NCBI RefSeq assembly: GCF_040054535.1
Contig: NC_090783.1
Location: 5,746,001 to 5,810,000 of the forward strand
Source of the DNA: Antennarius striatus
Lineage: Eukaryota; Chordata; Actinopteri; Lophiiformes; Antennariidae
Length of the DNA stretch: 64,000 nucleotides
Direction of reading: 5' to 3'
The position numbers and the translations under genes are program-made. This document shows positions 52,920 through 64,000 of this stretch, piece after piece (positions within the stretch are counted from its first letter, which is position 1; each line of letters starts with the position of its first letter). The notes below the pieces were generated by a model. That model did no database searches and had not been told where the DNA came from. It saw nothing but the letters and a program-made list of their open reading frames with translations.

Positions 52920-55465
52920 TATCAGATGTAAAAAAAAAAAGATTTGCCCATTGTTGTCCAGATTCCATGAAAGACTGACAGATTTTGTTTTGTTTAACTG
53001 AACTCCAGATGTCTCATACTGGAAGAATTCTTTTTTTTTTTACGACATGAGGTTTCCAGTCTCCATCTCATACTTGTGAAAGTATGTCATATTCATAAAC
53101 TTCTTAAAGACAAGAAGCGGCAAACAGCCTGCTAACATCTGACGAATGACACAATGTGAATAGGTTGTGCTGTTATGTGTTAGCATGCCAACATCTGCTA
53201 ATTGTTGCTAAACACAAAGCAGAAGTAAGTTAGAGCCACAGGAACAATTTGTTAGATTTTATGGTAGTCCATTCCTCCATGACTGGAAGAACACTCAGGG
53301 AATCACCAAGGTACTGTCATTCGGGAGCCACGAAAGTCAATCGGTATAAGTCTTAACTTTAAAGCATCCAGTGGAAGACTTGTTTTAATGTTGGCGTCAT
53401 ATGAAACAAAACAGGAACACTAACAACACAGGTTCATTCGAGCTCTGAGTGCTCTTTCGGCGCTCGCTAAATGGCTCTTTACTGTACACCGAATCAGGAG
53501 AGATAAACAGATTGAAGGAAATAGATTCCTCCCTCCCTCCCTCCTCGTCCAAAAAAAAAAAATCAGTGTGTCCTGACGTGCTCTCACAATGGATATTTTA
53601 GGCGTGACAGTTTTTAGAGTCACAGGTGAGACAAAAACAACTTACAGTAATGCAAAAATCTGCTCTGATGTAACACCTCAGCATAGAGCTCACTATAGTC
53701 AGAGTCTGATCTAATGTTGATGGCAATGATAACCCCATTCCTAATAATTTAATATTACTATTACTTTTACTACTACTATTATTATTATTATTATTATTAC
53801 TATTATTATTATTATCATCATCATCATCATCATCATCATCATTATTATTATATCACTCACATGTTTTGTCAACAATGCATTAGGTTGTGCATCTCAAACA
53901 CATAGTTTGTGCTAGCTTATAATCTTTTTTTTTTTTTTTTTACCATTTTGTGTACTGTTAGCATGGGCATGAGTCACATGGCGCCCAATGTGAGGCACAC
54001 AGGGAATTTACTGCCTGCTGCGGCTCCACCCCCCTACCCCCCCACGCCTCCCTCTCCTGCTCACTGATCTAATCCTGGATGGGCCCCTGCTTTAAATACG
54101 CCCAGGGTGGAAGGGAAGATTAAAAATGACAGGAGTGATTAGAGAAGCTATTAGTAGGACAGCCCCCGCTGCTGGACAATAACAGGAGGATCTGATTCCT
54201 CCTGACTGCATTAAAACATCCTTTCCCACCTTCTCTATCCACCTGCTCAGTAACTACCTGTTTTACCCTTCTGAGGGGTATAAGCATCACCCAACATATA
54301 GTGGCAGAAAAGAGATATTCAAATGTCATTTCTCCATTTGCCTTTAGCATATAAACTGAGGTAAAGCTGCTATATTTTTCATTTTTCTAAGCTCAATTTT
54401 AACACCTGAGAAGAAGAAAAAAGAGAATAAATCTAAGGCAGAGGAAGAGAACAGTTCAGATGGGATATGACAATGAACTGCCAGGAAGAACTGCACTAAA
54501 ATGTCCAGATGATCTTTGTTTGATTTTCTTTTCTGCCCAGTCAGATTTCCTCTCATGTTTTCTGCCTCTTTTTTCTACTTCAGTCTCCAGCAGCGCTTTT
54601 CTTTCTTCACACCTCCCTATAGAGACCTTGCTGCTCTCAAATACAATGGAAAGAAGGTTCACTGCAATGATGTGACTCACTAGAGTCTGCTTTCATAATA
54701 AGTCAGCTCTTCACCACAAATGGTAATTCTGTACTTCAGAGTGGGATTACAAAGCACTGCAGTGACACATTGATCCAACTGAACAGACATTAACACTTTA
54801 TTTAGAAGCAAAACCTATTATTGCACTGGAAATCCTAAAATTAAACGTGTGCCCTGATGGAACCAATGAAAATCCATTTATTATTCTTAGATCCTGAAGT
54901 CAACTTGATCCTCGCCAGTTCCTCCTCCAATTACTGGTGTTCCAGGATGATAGTAATCCTGCAGGACACGGAGGCCTGAGGTGGCATTAGATTATTGAGA
55001 TGACATGTGGAATAAAAACCACAAGATGCTGTCATTGCTGAAACAGTGGAGACCTAAACCGTCTCCTGAGGTGTTAATGTTTCATATTGGTTGGACAGGT
55101 GGGGGTCGGATAAGATCCAGACGGGACAGGCGTGCCGCCGCGTCCTCTGTGCAGACGAACGCCAGCATCAATTCACCGGTTGTTGCTTCACTGACCTCTA
55201 TCCTGTCTGAGTGTGTGGCCAGTGGCTGTTATAATCTGATTGGCAAGCCGTTGCACGGCTCTTATGTAATGGTAGAAGTGAGGGGGGGGGGGGGGGGTGC
55301 TTGAGGAAAGCATGCCAGAGTGTGTGAGTGCTGGGAGATACGATGATGATGACATAAAAATGGAGGATGAGTAACGACACATGACATGAATGAGGTTTTT
55401 TTTTTTTGTCTTAGCTGCACGATCAAAACAAGTTTATGTTTGTGTTTATTGTATAAGCACTTTCC
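52920..55465 (-). other. Endophilin intron 1 with simple repeats
   Basis: Contains an (ATT)n/(ATC)n tract at 53754-53852, a T run near 53926-53941, and a 16-base G run at 55282-55297. The stretch 53990-54120 is GC-rich with TTTAAATA; no gene or proven regulatory element. Confidence 0.5.
53754..53852 (+). repeat. (ATT)n/(ATC)n microsatellite
   Basis: Trinucleotide ATT units enclosing a block of ATC units. Confidence 0.9.
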
Positions 55466-55768
55466 ATGTTGTTTTACACAAGATTAAGAAATATAAAGTG
55501 TGTGAAATTTCTCAAATGTAGTGGAATAAGGCTGGAGAGTAAACCAAAGATAACAACTCTGTTTGATACACAACTCTTTACCAGAGCCCGACGTTTCCTT
55601 CCAGACCACCCATGGTTCTCCCATAGTTCTGTTCAAGGAACATTAGAATGTGTGGAGGACTTTCTCAGGAATAATTTGCACACATTGAATCAGAGATTTG
55701 TGCTTAGCGGATTTTATAAGATTATTAAAGAGGGGTTTCAGAATTTAAAGAAGGAACAAGACACTTAA
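55466..55768 (+). other. Unassigned 100-codon reading frame
   Basis: A frame with balanced, protein-like composition after the first 20 codons: SKPKITTLFDTQLFTRARRF, then HPWFSHSSVQGTLECVEDFL and FVLSGFYKIIKEGF, ending in TAA. Not recognised. It lies on the strand opposite to the endophilin gene, inside its intron, and could be a mobile-element piece, a retrocopy or an unrelated exon. Confidence 0.25.
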
Positions 55769-56828
55769 AGGAACTCTGGGATCAAAACAAGACCATTATG
55801 AGATGATTATTCCTGCTAAATATTAGTCATTAATCCATAATTACAGATATGTTTCAGCCTTATTATTCACTGAAGACAAAGAATAATTTTCAGAGAGAGA
55901 AAGAGTGAGAGAGATAGAAAGAGAAAGGAGTAATGATTTTATAAATGATGCTCACATTGAGTGACTCATCGTTCACCCAAACACTCTAAACACAACAGAT
56001 TGCAGAGGCAGCACAAAGATTAAGATGCCTGGTTCTCTGCTTTTGTGTACGTGATTGTCACACGGCAATCTTAATGTCATTTGCAACAATAGATTCCCTG
56101 AGAGAGCTTTGACGGCTGTGGTCGACTTGATTTATTGAAGCACACAGCTGAAAAAAAAAGGAAGTTACTGCATTGTACCGAAAGAACAAGTTCATACTCG
56201 TATCTTTTTAATGTTTACCCATTAACATCAGGAGTTAACTCTGTGTGGGCGTTAATGATGGTGTTCAGGATAATGAGCGCCGAATATCTGTATTGATTAT
56301 AGTTATTAAAACTCAGGTTCAGACTGCTGTCTGCTGTGTGTGTGCCTATAATCCACAGTTGCATGACTGCATCACTTATCTTCATATATATTATAGTCCT
56401 CGTCTGACCAGTCGTAGTTTTGTACAGTCGATCCCCCTGTCAGTTTATTAATGCAGAAGATTTAACACGAGAGCCAGCTCGGCTTTAATCAGAGGCGTTC
56501 TTATGCATTCTATGCAAATAACATCCAATCCTTCACCGCTAATAGAGAGCTGACGAACTGTGAAAGCATGAAATAGAATGAGAGGTTGACACACACAAGT
56601 TCAACCGCTGGATTGTAAGTGTTTCACATTTATAGATAGGAGAAAGAAGTAATTAATTCATTAATATTATACTGAGTTAATGAAGGGACATAAAAGCCAT
56701 TCACTTAATCTGTTGCTCTCTGGATTCATTACAAGGAGCCGCGGTGACACTGTTCTATCATTCTGACAAAAGACAACGTGAGGAAGCAGAAAAAGCTCTT
56801 TCTGTTGTTTCCTCCTTGTGAGGAATAC

Positions 56829-56927
<99 letters not shown>

Positions 56928-56934
56928 ACACACA
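56829..56934 (+). repeat. (CA)n microsatellite
   Basis: About 50 CA dinucleotides, two CG interruptions near the right end. Confidence 0.97.
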
Positions 56935-59900
56935 TCATCAGTCAATATCAAAAACCAATCCTCCAATTGAGAACATCACCTTTGACAAACAAAACGTGAA
57001 CCAGGACAAACCACTGGGAGCAATGGAATTACAACCAGCCTTTTTTCATATTTTATTAAAAGGTGTAAAACTGCAACAAATCATTTTACAAATTAACTCA
57101 CTTTTCAGCCTTGTCCTGAGGCATCTCATCGCGACCTTCATCAGGCTGAGATAAATCGTTCCCGAGGTTCGATAATAAACTTTCACACTCAGTTATTTCC
57201 GTTGGGTGACTCTCACGTCGATGGATTTTATGCATCTGATGGTCGCTGTTGATGCGGTAGAGACAGGTGCGAGTCATAGAAGATAAAGTAATCACAATAT
57301 CCCTGAATTAATTGAAGAAGGTTAAAATCAATTCAATTAACTGTAATTTTTCCAGCATGCAAATATATCCATCAGAGCCTCTTAGATGTGAGAATTTGTT
57401 GGCCCTTTTGTCTAATGTGACCAGAATGCTCAGATTGGTACAAAATAATTTATTCAAATAATGTTATTCAGAATTTCACTGATAATAAACAGAAAAACAA
57501 GTCGTGTTCACCACAGAACATGGTGAGGTAATGTGTCCATAAAATAAATATCAAAGGGTTATGATGCATACCATGAATAGAATGTGTACGGATATGAACA
57601 ATTAATCATTCCAAATAAGAGATGAGCTTCCACCATTAGTGAAAACAACATGCAGTCACGATCTAACAGGAGTGTACAGACTGTGCCTGCGGTCTGTGCA
57701 GCAGACGACACCACACCAAACGCACTAATGTCCTTGAAAGCAACACATTGGTTCACACTGGCTTGGCTAAACAAATGCTGCCTTGCATAACAAAGGAGAC
57801 ATTATTGGTGCTGATGAAAATAAATGACTTTTATTTTTTAACTTCAAACCCGAACCATCCTGCAGCGACAGCAGAATAATGATCCACAGAAACAAGCAGC
57901 CGTGTTTTTACACACAAATCAATAACGAAACGCATGAAAAAAAGATCCTTCAAAAACCTGGTGACAGATTTTCAATCTGACTTCACCAATCGCATTCAAA
58001 ATCAGTGCATCCAGAGGCCACCGTGACCCATTAAAAGAAGAGAAAATTGAAAAGCCTGAACCGACAGTATCTTGTACATCTAATATTGACTCTTTGCTAT
58101 TCAACACCAGTCAAATTTGATTAGATTTCCAACCCATAAAGAAGGTCACAACAGGAGGAGGGCAGCCTACCCAGAAATATAATAATACCCAAAATACTGA
58201 TAGCAGTTGCTTCTAAAATGTGCAGATATGTGACAGTAAACTGAACATGTCTGGAGGGGACCAAACTATTAAATCATCTATTAAATGTTAATATACACTT
58301 AACTAATGTTAAATACATAGGACTCTACAAGTCTTGTCCAAATGATATACTTTGCAGCTGTAGCTGTACTTGAAAATCATTATAAATTGTCATGTATAAT
58401 GTCTGTGCGTCTTTAATATAGGTCTGTTTTATTTTGACGGGACGAAATCAAGAATTGAAATCAAATTAAATTAAAGACAGGACATTAAATGAACCCACAA
58501 TTTCAGACATAAACTACAGTACTCAAGACTGCCTCAACCTTTTCTGTGTAATATGGAGTATACACAGTATACATGACATTTACATTTAACTGAAGGAGTT
58601 GCTTCCACAGCCACATCTGTGGGAGGTGTTTGTTATATTGAGGCTAATTAAAAGGCTCATTTACCGAATGCACCGGTGTGATTAAATGAGTCATTACTTC
58701 ATTGGAGGTAAACAACAATACTGGAGCTGTAATAATGTACAATAGTTTAGGCATGATTAATTCATTTATAAAGTAATCTCAAGTCCTTTCAGAGCAGCCT
58801 CTTCATGTGAGGATCCTGATTTGAGTGTTTCAAGCCAATGGAAGGGAGTGAATTTGAGTCATACTTCAACACTCACATCCCCAGAAGACATCAACTAAAA
58901 ATACTGCTCTGATATAAAAAATAAAAAAAAAAGAAAGAAAGAAAAGGAAGGAGGGCATTGAATCTGTGACCCTGTCACATGGCATGCATTTGATGGTCTG
59001 CTCCTCCAGCATGCGGCACGTTTCACAGATTACAGCTGCAGCTTTCTGATTTTGAGACACACGCAGCTCTGATATCATGAAAAAACGTTGCATGATTAAT
59101 CTCAGTAAATCCCTGTTGGACCGTTCAGCCTCGGCTCTGCATTTGGTGGCAGGATGCTGCGAGAGGAAAGGCCGACTCAGTGCAATGCATGTTCATGGCT
59201 ACATCATATAAAGGGCTCTTTGTTCTTCTTCTTCTTGAAAAGAGCTCAGACAAAAATATCCTGAAAGCTGCTGGATACCAGCTTCAACAGACATGGAAAC
59301 TCAATGGAGCACAGTTTGCTACCACCAGCCTCTCATTACTGCCCCTCCTTGAGCCAAATCAGGCATTAAACTGAGGACATGATGCTACAGCTGCCTTAAA
59401 GTACATCCTCTTCTCCTCTTTTTTTCCCAACATCCTCCTCTCTTCTTCTCTTCTCACTATTTAACTCCATTGCTTCCTCCTCTCATCCTTTCCTGCCCTC
59501 TGCTACACTTATTCTCCTCTTTCCCCACCATCGTTCTTCCTGCTTTCTTCCTTTGTGTTTTTTTCCTATCCAAATGCCCTTAATGATTAATTTTTTGAAT
59601 ACAGGAATAAATGTGTTTGCCGTGAAGAAACATGCATCCATATTAGATGTAACATTTTGTTGACAGACTGGAGCGAATGATTTGAATAAGTTGTTTATTT
59701 TTAAGCTCTATATATAAAATGCATATATGAGAAAAACAAAAGACAAAGATAATCCTCCTGCTCACGACAAAATAATATTATTAATAAAATACTATATTAC
59801 TACAATGTGGCATGTTGGCTGCTTGCTTTTATTTTCATATCATATTACCAATTCAAATGGTTTCTCTCTCAAATCTTGTCTGAAAACTTGTTCGGCTCAT

Positions 59901-60170
59901 GATACTTAAGTTTCATGGTATATTTTGCCATTGATTTTTAACCCCGCTCAAAGGCTCTCTACTTCAAAGACATAATATAACAAGATGTATGAGGATGGAG
60001 AAACATCCATACCTACGAATAATGTAGAACAGCCTTTCATTAATTCTGCTATACCTCAGCTCGAGTAGGAAACGCCGATAATCAACAGAGAGAATGGGTT
60101 TTGTAGAGAGTTCAACGCAGGTTTCTGGGTCATTTGGATAATTATTATGTGACCTCAGCGTCCCAGAAAT

Positions 60171-60189
60171 GTGTGTGTGTGTGTGTGTG
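60171..60189 (+). repeat. Short (GT)n tract
   Basis: Nine GT units, intronic. Confidence 0.85.
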
Positions 60190-63100
60190 AGCGTGAGTGT
60201 GTATTGGAATACAGAAATGGTTTAATTTCGTCTTATCATGGTTTCTAGGCATTTCCACACATTAAGCTAAATTGCTTTATGGAGTAAGTGTGGAATGATT
60301 ACATACTGAATAACCTAATTGTATTACTCAATTGTGGAATATTACTGGATTTTCTGAAATTCGCACCATGATGTAAGACAAACATTCAACCAGCTCTTAA
60401 TAACAGGTCCTGAGATTTTCCATTTTCCATCCTCAAGCCATCAGACCTGCATTTCGTTGATGCCCAGAATATTTAATACAGCAGTTCTGAATAAAACATC
60501 AACCGTGGTCTGAATACTGATGCCGAGAGAAACCGCAAAGATGAAAAATAAGGGATTAAAAACAAGTGACCATGGAGGGACGATCAACATCTTGTGTTTA
60601 ATAGACAACTGGGGACCTTAAGTAACCAGAAGTCCACACTGAAGATGCCTGAACACAACCTCACTTCATAGTTCAGGTAATGAAGGTGCGACCGAGACCC
60701 TTCTCTACATGCATTTGTCTCTTCATGCTGACTGAAACATAACTTAGATGGCACACCAGTATTTCACAAACTCAAGAGGCATGAATTACTGTCAAACCAC
60801 AGCCTCTTACAGTCCCTGTTACACAGTGGCTGATCTCTAATCACAGGGCGAGGAGCTCCCAGACCCTTCATTCTCTCCCTGGTTATAAATAACTTCAATT
60901 TAATTTCCTTTGTGTCTCAGTTAGCTGCTACCTGCTTTTCAAATCTTCCTGTTGTGGCTTGCACAATGACCACCTAGTACATCACACCCGATGCTTTCCC
61001 GCTCCTTTTCCAGCTTGCTTCGATGATACAAAACAACGGTTTTCTTCTTTCACACTATTTATTACTAACTGTGAAGCTCCATTACGCCTGTTTAACTTTT
61101 GTTTGCAGTAAACACACGACTGAGGCTGAGGCAGGGTAAAAAGAACTATTTGTTGGGTCGCATTTTTTTGGCATGTTGACATCTAATATGATCCACCTCG
61201 CCAGCGGCCTCCAGCAGCCAGCCACAGGACAACAACTGGTACTGTGTAGTTTCAAACTACACCAGAACCACACCAGGTGAGCTGATGGAGGTGACATTTA
61301 CACTAGCATTTGTCAAATAAGCTTGCACCAAGATTGCACCACATCGCTGAGGAGCAGTGAAAGACTTTCTTGTGAGAGCAGCCTCTGAAGCACTGGGATC
61401 AAATGTCTGAGGAAGATATAGTGTTTGCACTTGTCAGCGCCGGGGGGGGGGGGAGTCTCCCAAATGGATATTTTTAAGAGAAAGATTTCCACTGTGGGGA
61501 ATGAAAAAAAAAAGTTGATCCTTTAAATCGGAAGGAAAATGACAAAGCAGGGAGTGTAGATGCACCGTGAGGGACGGACATAAGTCAAGGGAAAAGGATG
61601 GAAGCACACTGCTGCACTGCTGGACTTCATCCAGCACAGTGCTGCTTGTTCTGCATTGCTGGTCCAAACTGCGTACAAACTGAAGGTGCATTTAGGTAAA
61701 AGATTGCTTCAACTGTTTGTGTTCTGACACATGAGGGAATAACACATGATTCAACACCTAGAAACGTGACGCTAAGCCCAATATCATGCACAACTTTGTC
61801 CGTGTTAGATCATTTTATAGCTTCACTGCCAACACCGGATGTAGCTTGTGACGTGTAGTGAGTTAGAATTAAATGGCATACAGGTCATGGTGGTGGATGG
61901 ATATGACTTGATTTTACATCCCGTCTCCTGACATTAGCATTTACCTTTTTGCTAATCGTTATCATAACTTTCTGATCTTGACCCAAATGTTGTTGCAGCG
62001 TAGAAAAAGTACCACACTTATAGTTTTAGATTTCTACCTCACAAAGATTCACAAAGAAATGTTCTACCATTTACTCCACTACATTTAGATTAAAGCTTTA
62101 GTTATTAGTAACTTTATATGTTTGAATATAAGATCTTAATAAACATGATTGTCTATTTTGATGAATTTAATGGGATGGATTCTGATCCATTCTTTTGATG
62201 TTTTATGACATCCATCCTGTAGTGATTCAATGGTTTAATTGTACAGTATTAACGAATAACCATTTTGGTCATTTTGCATATACAAAACTTTCTGTCAGGT
62301 TTAGAGTCTTTAAAGAGAAAATTTTTGAATTTTTCATTTTGATCAGCTGTTTTATTAATATGAGATTTTTATTTCAGTCCTCAACACTGAACTCTGAGGA
62401 GTTTAGACGGGTGTTTATTGCAGAACAATAATATTAACTATAAATAGTAATAAAAGCTATCTTTAATAAATTGACATATCAAGATCAAGTTACAAAATAA
62501 ACCCTGTAATTCTGCTGTTTCCTACCTGTACTACTGTTCCACATGCCTGAGCCTTTCCTCCTCCTCCTGCCTCCAGCTGAATGCTCCCTTTATCTTTCTG
62601 CCACATTCTACCCGTACATCACCGCTTTCTATCGACTTGTCTTCCTCCCTTTCTTGTCTTCTCTTATCTCTCTTTCCAAACTCTTCTATTTGTCCCTCCT
62701 GTACCATCTGCTATCTCCCAGCTGAATCTGTTCTACGCTGCACTGCAGTAAGTCTAGCGAGGGTCCAAGCAGGATGAGTCACTCACTCACTCACAATCTG
62801 CTACCCTAAAATCCTGCAAGCATCACACACATCCAAGAAACACACAGATCTGCCCATGTTCACAGCTGCACAAACACTGGAAATGCCTGTGTGCAAACAC
62901 ATTTATTATTAATGTAGTTCAGTTTTTACATGGAACTTTGGTCACATAGCACTTCATGCTGCCCATGCAGGACCTCCTCAAAGATGCATTGGCTTTGTTT
63001 AAAAGCTTCCTTCAGTGACATAGAAGAAGGCACAGTCTTTCTCATGTCAGTTTGTGTTCATACAAATCTGATGTGATGCTTTCATACAAAATTCATTACA

Positions 63101-63795
63101 ATGATATATATGTTAAATCTTTAATAATACATGAAGAAGTGTGGAATGATTAGGAACAGCGTGGCAACAATTCTCAAAACAATTTTTGTAGAAATTTCAA
63201 AGCATTGTGAAAAAATGTCCCGTGAGAAAAACTGAACCAAAGTGAGCCCCATTTGTGTCAATGAAATATCGCAACATAGAAACACAATCAAAGGTTTAAA
63301 ATGGGTTTATGTTTTAGGTATTTTCCAAGTTCTTTTTAAAAAAAAGTAATGAGTCTGTTGCACAGAATGTTGAGTGATGACATCACTAGGGTGGAAGGAA
63401 GGTGTGAAATTAGCTAAAAATCTTCTATTTCAATTGTGATCTCTAACCTCAATCTTTACCTCACATCCATAATTTATACATCTAAAACATCAGAGATTCT
63501 GTGCTGGTTCTATACGCTCATTTAGACTATGATCAGTTCAACTTGTAGCTCAAAAAGGACCAAAGAAAGAGAAATCCCAACCAACTTCCTCATATGAGAC
63601 GGTTGTCTCTCACACTCTAGTGTCCGATCTTGTAATTCTATCCACTCAAATTTTACATCGGTGTGTTCAGCAACTCCTTACATTGCTGACCATGTGTTTA
63701 TATTAACAATATTACCCACAGGTTTTCAAGTAGTCGGACTGGTTCGAGCAGCACTTTTCCCACCAGTTACCTCAGCAAGTCAACATTTTCAAACC

Positions 63796-63801
<6 letters not shown>

Positions 63802-63862
<61 letters not shown>
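63802..63862. repeat. (TA)n microsatellite
   Basis: About 30 uninterrupted TA dinucleotides near the window end. Confidence 0.95.
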
Positions 63863-63868
<6 letters not shown>

Positions 63869-64000
63869 TTTACTACTTCTGTTTCTATTTATACTAAGAA
63901 TCACAATGGAAGTACTACAGAATATACTACTACTGTATACCACTACTCAGTCAAGAGAAGCGTTTTCTATACTATTAGAGATGCAGTTATAATTCATAGT

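Larger units (their letters stand above)
55769..64000 (-). other. Distal part of endophilin intron 1 in this window
   Basis: No coding gene recognised on either strand over 8.2 kb; short ORFs only. Simple repeats lie at 56829-56934, 60171-60189, 61442-61453 (12 G) and 63802-63862. Segments 57100-57290 and 58600-58760 have fewer simple repeats and carry homeodomain-type TAATTA/ATTAA motifs. They are candidates for conserved regulatory DNA but unproven. Confidence 0.4.

Noticed and set aside
52489-53001. 170-codon + strand ORF
   Set aside because: Antisense of the LINE reverse transcriptase fragment, whose minus-strand frame has clear family motifs.
56667-56999. Cys-Val and Thr-His repeat ORFs
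   Set aside because: Translations of the (CA)n microsatellite.
59180-59374. 64-codon + strand ORF
   Set aside because: No homology sensed, ordinary chance ORF length in this base composition.

Overview
This window is nuclear DNA of a bony fish, most likely a percomorph teleost. It shows compact spliced genes with GT-AG introns, long AT-rich non-coding DNA, many long (TATC)n and (CA)n microsatellites, and remnants of fish-type Tc1, hAT and RTE-like mobile elements. Four genes are complete in coding sequence and one is partial. No organelle, bacterial or viral sequence was seen.

Layout: (1) 0.7-2.9 kb, + strand: hemgn (hemogen), 4 coding exons. (2) 3.4-7.0 kb, + strand: trmo (tRNA m6t6A methyltransferase, TsaA/TrmO family), 6 exons, with a palindromic CACGTG promoter element. 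(3) 7.7-18.2 kb, + strand: spag5 (astrin, a spindle and kinetochore coiled-coil protein), 24 coding exons whose lengths sum to an open frame of 1,687 residues. (4) 19.1-20.9 kb, - strand: foxe1, a single-exon forkhead gene convergent with spag5. (5) 20.9-39 kb: a gene-poor stretch with a decayed Tc1 element, microsatellites, several inverted repeats and unexplained ORF fragments; it may hold foxe1 regulatory DNA. (6) 39-64 kb, - strand: sh3gl2-type endophilin A1. Coding exon 2 to the last exon are present at 47.6-41.0 kb. The 15-residue first exon was not found, so 47.6-64 kb reads as part of a large first intron carrying nested transposons and a LINE fragment.

HEMGN, TRMO and FOXE1 are close neighbours on human chromosome 9q22 and SH3GL2 lies on 9p22, so most of the window is conserved chromosome-9-type synteny. 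SPAG5 is on human 17q, so its place between trmo and foxe1 here is a synteny difference. The genes do not form a pathway: blood-cell regulation, tRNA modification, mitosis, thyroid and pharyngeal transcription, and synaptic vesicle endocytosis.

The most striking observation is in the endophilin linker between the BAR and SH3 domains. Four separate in-frame microexons of 15, 12, 12 and 12 nt each encode one copy of an Ala-Arg-Ser-Pro unit that also ends the preceding normal exon. This looks like a tandem microexon array whose members can be skipped independently to vary the number of Ser-Pro units. Other items are a triple-nested transposon with target duplications visible at each level, a GC-AG intron, a threefold repeat in the astrin N-terminus, and a 25-bp hairpin at 24.6 kb.
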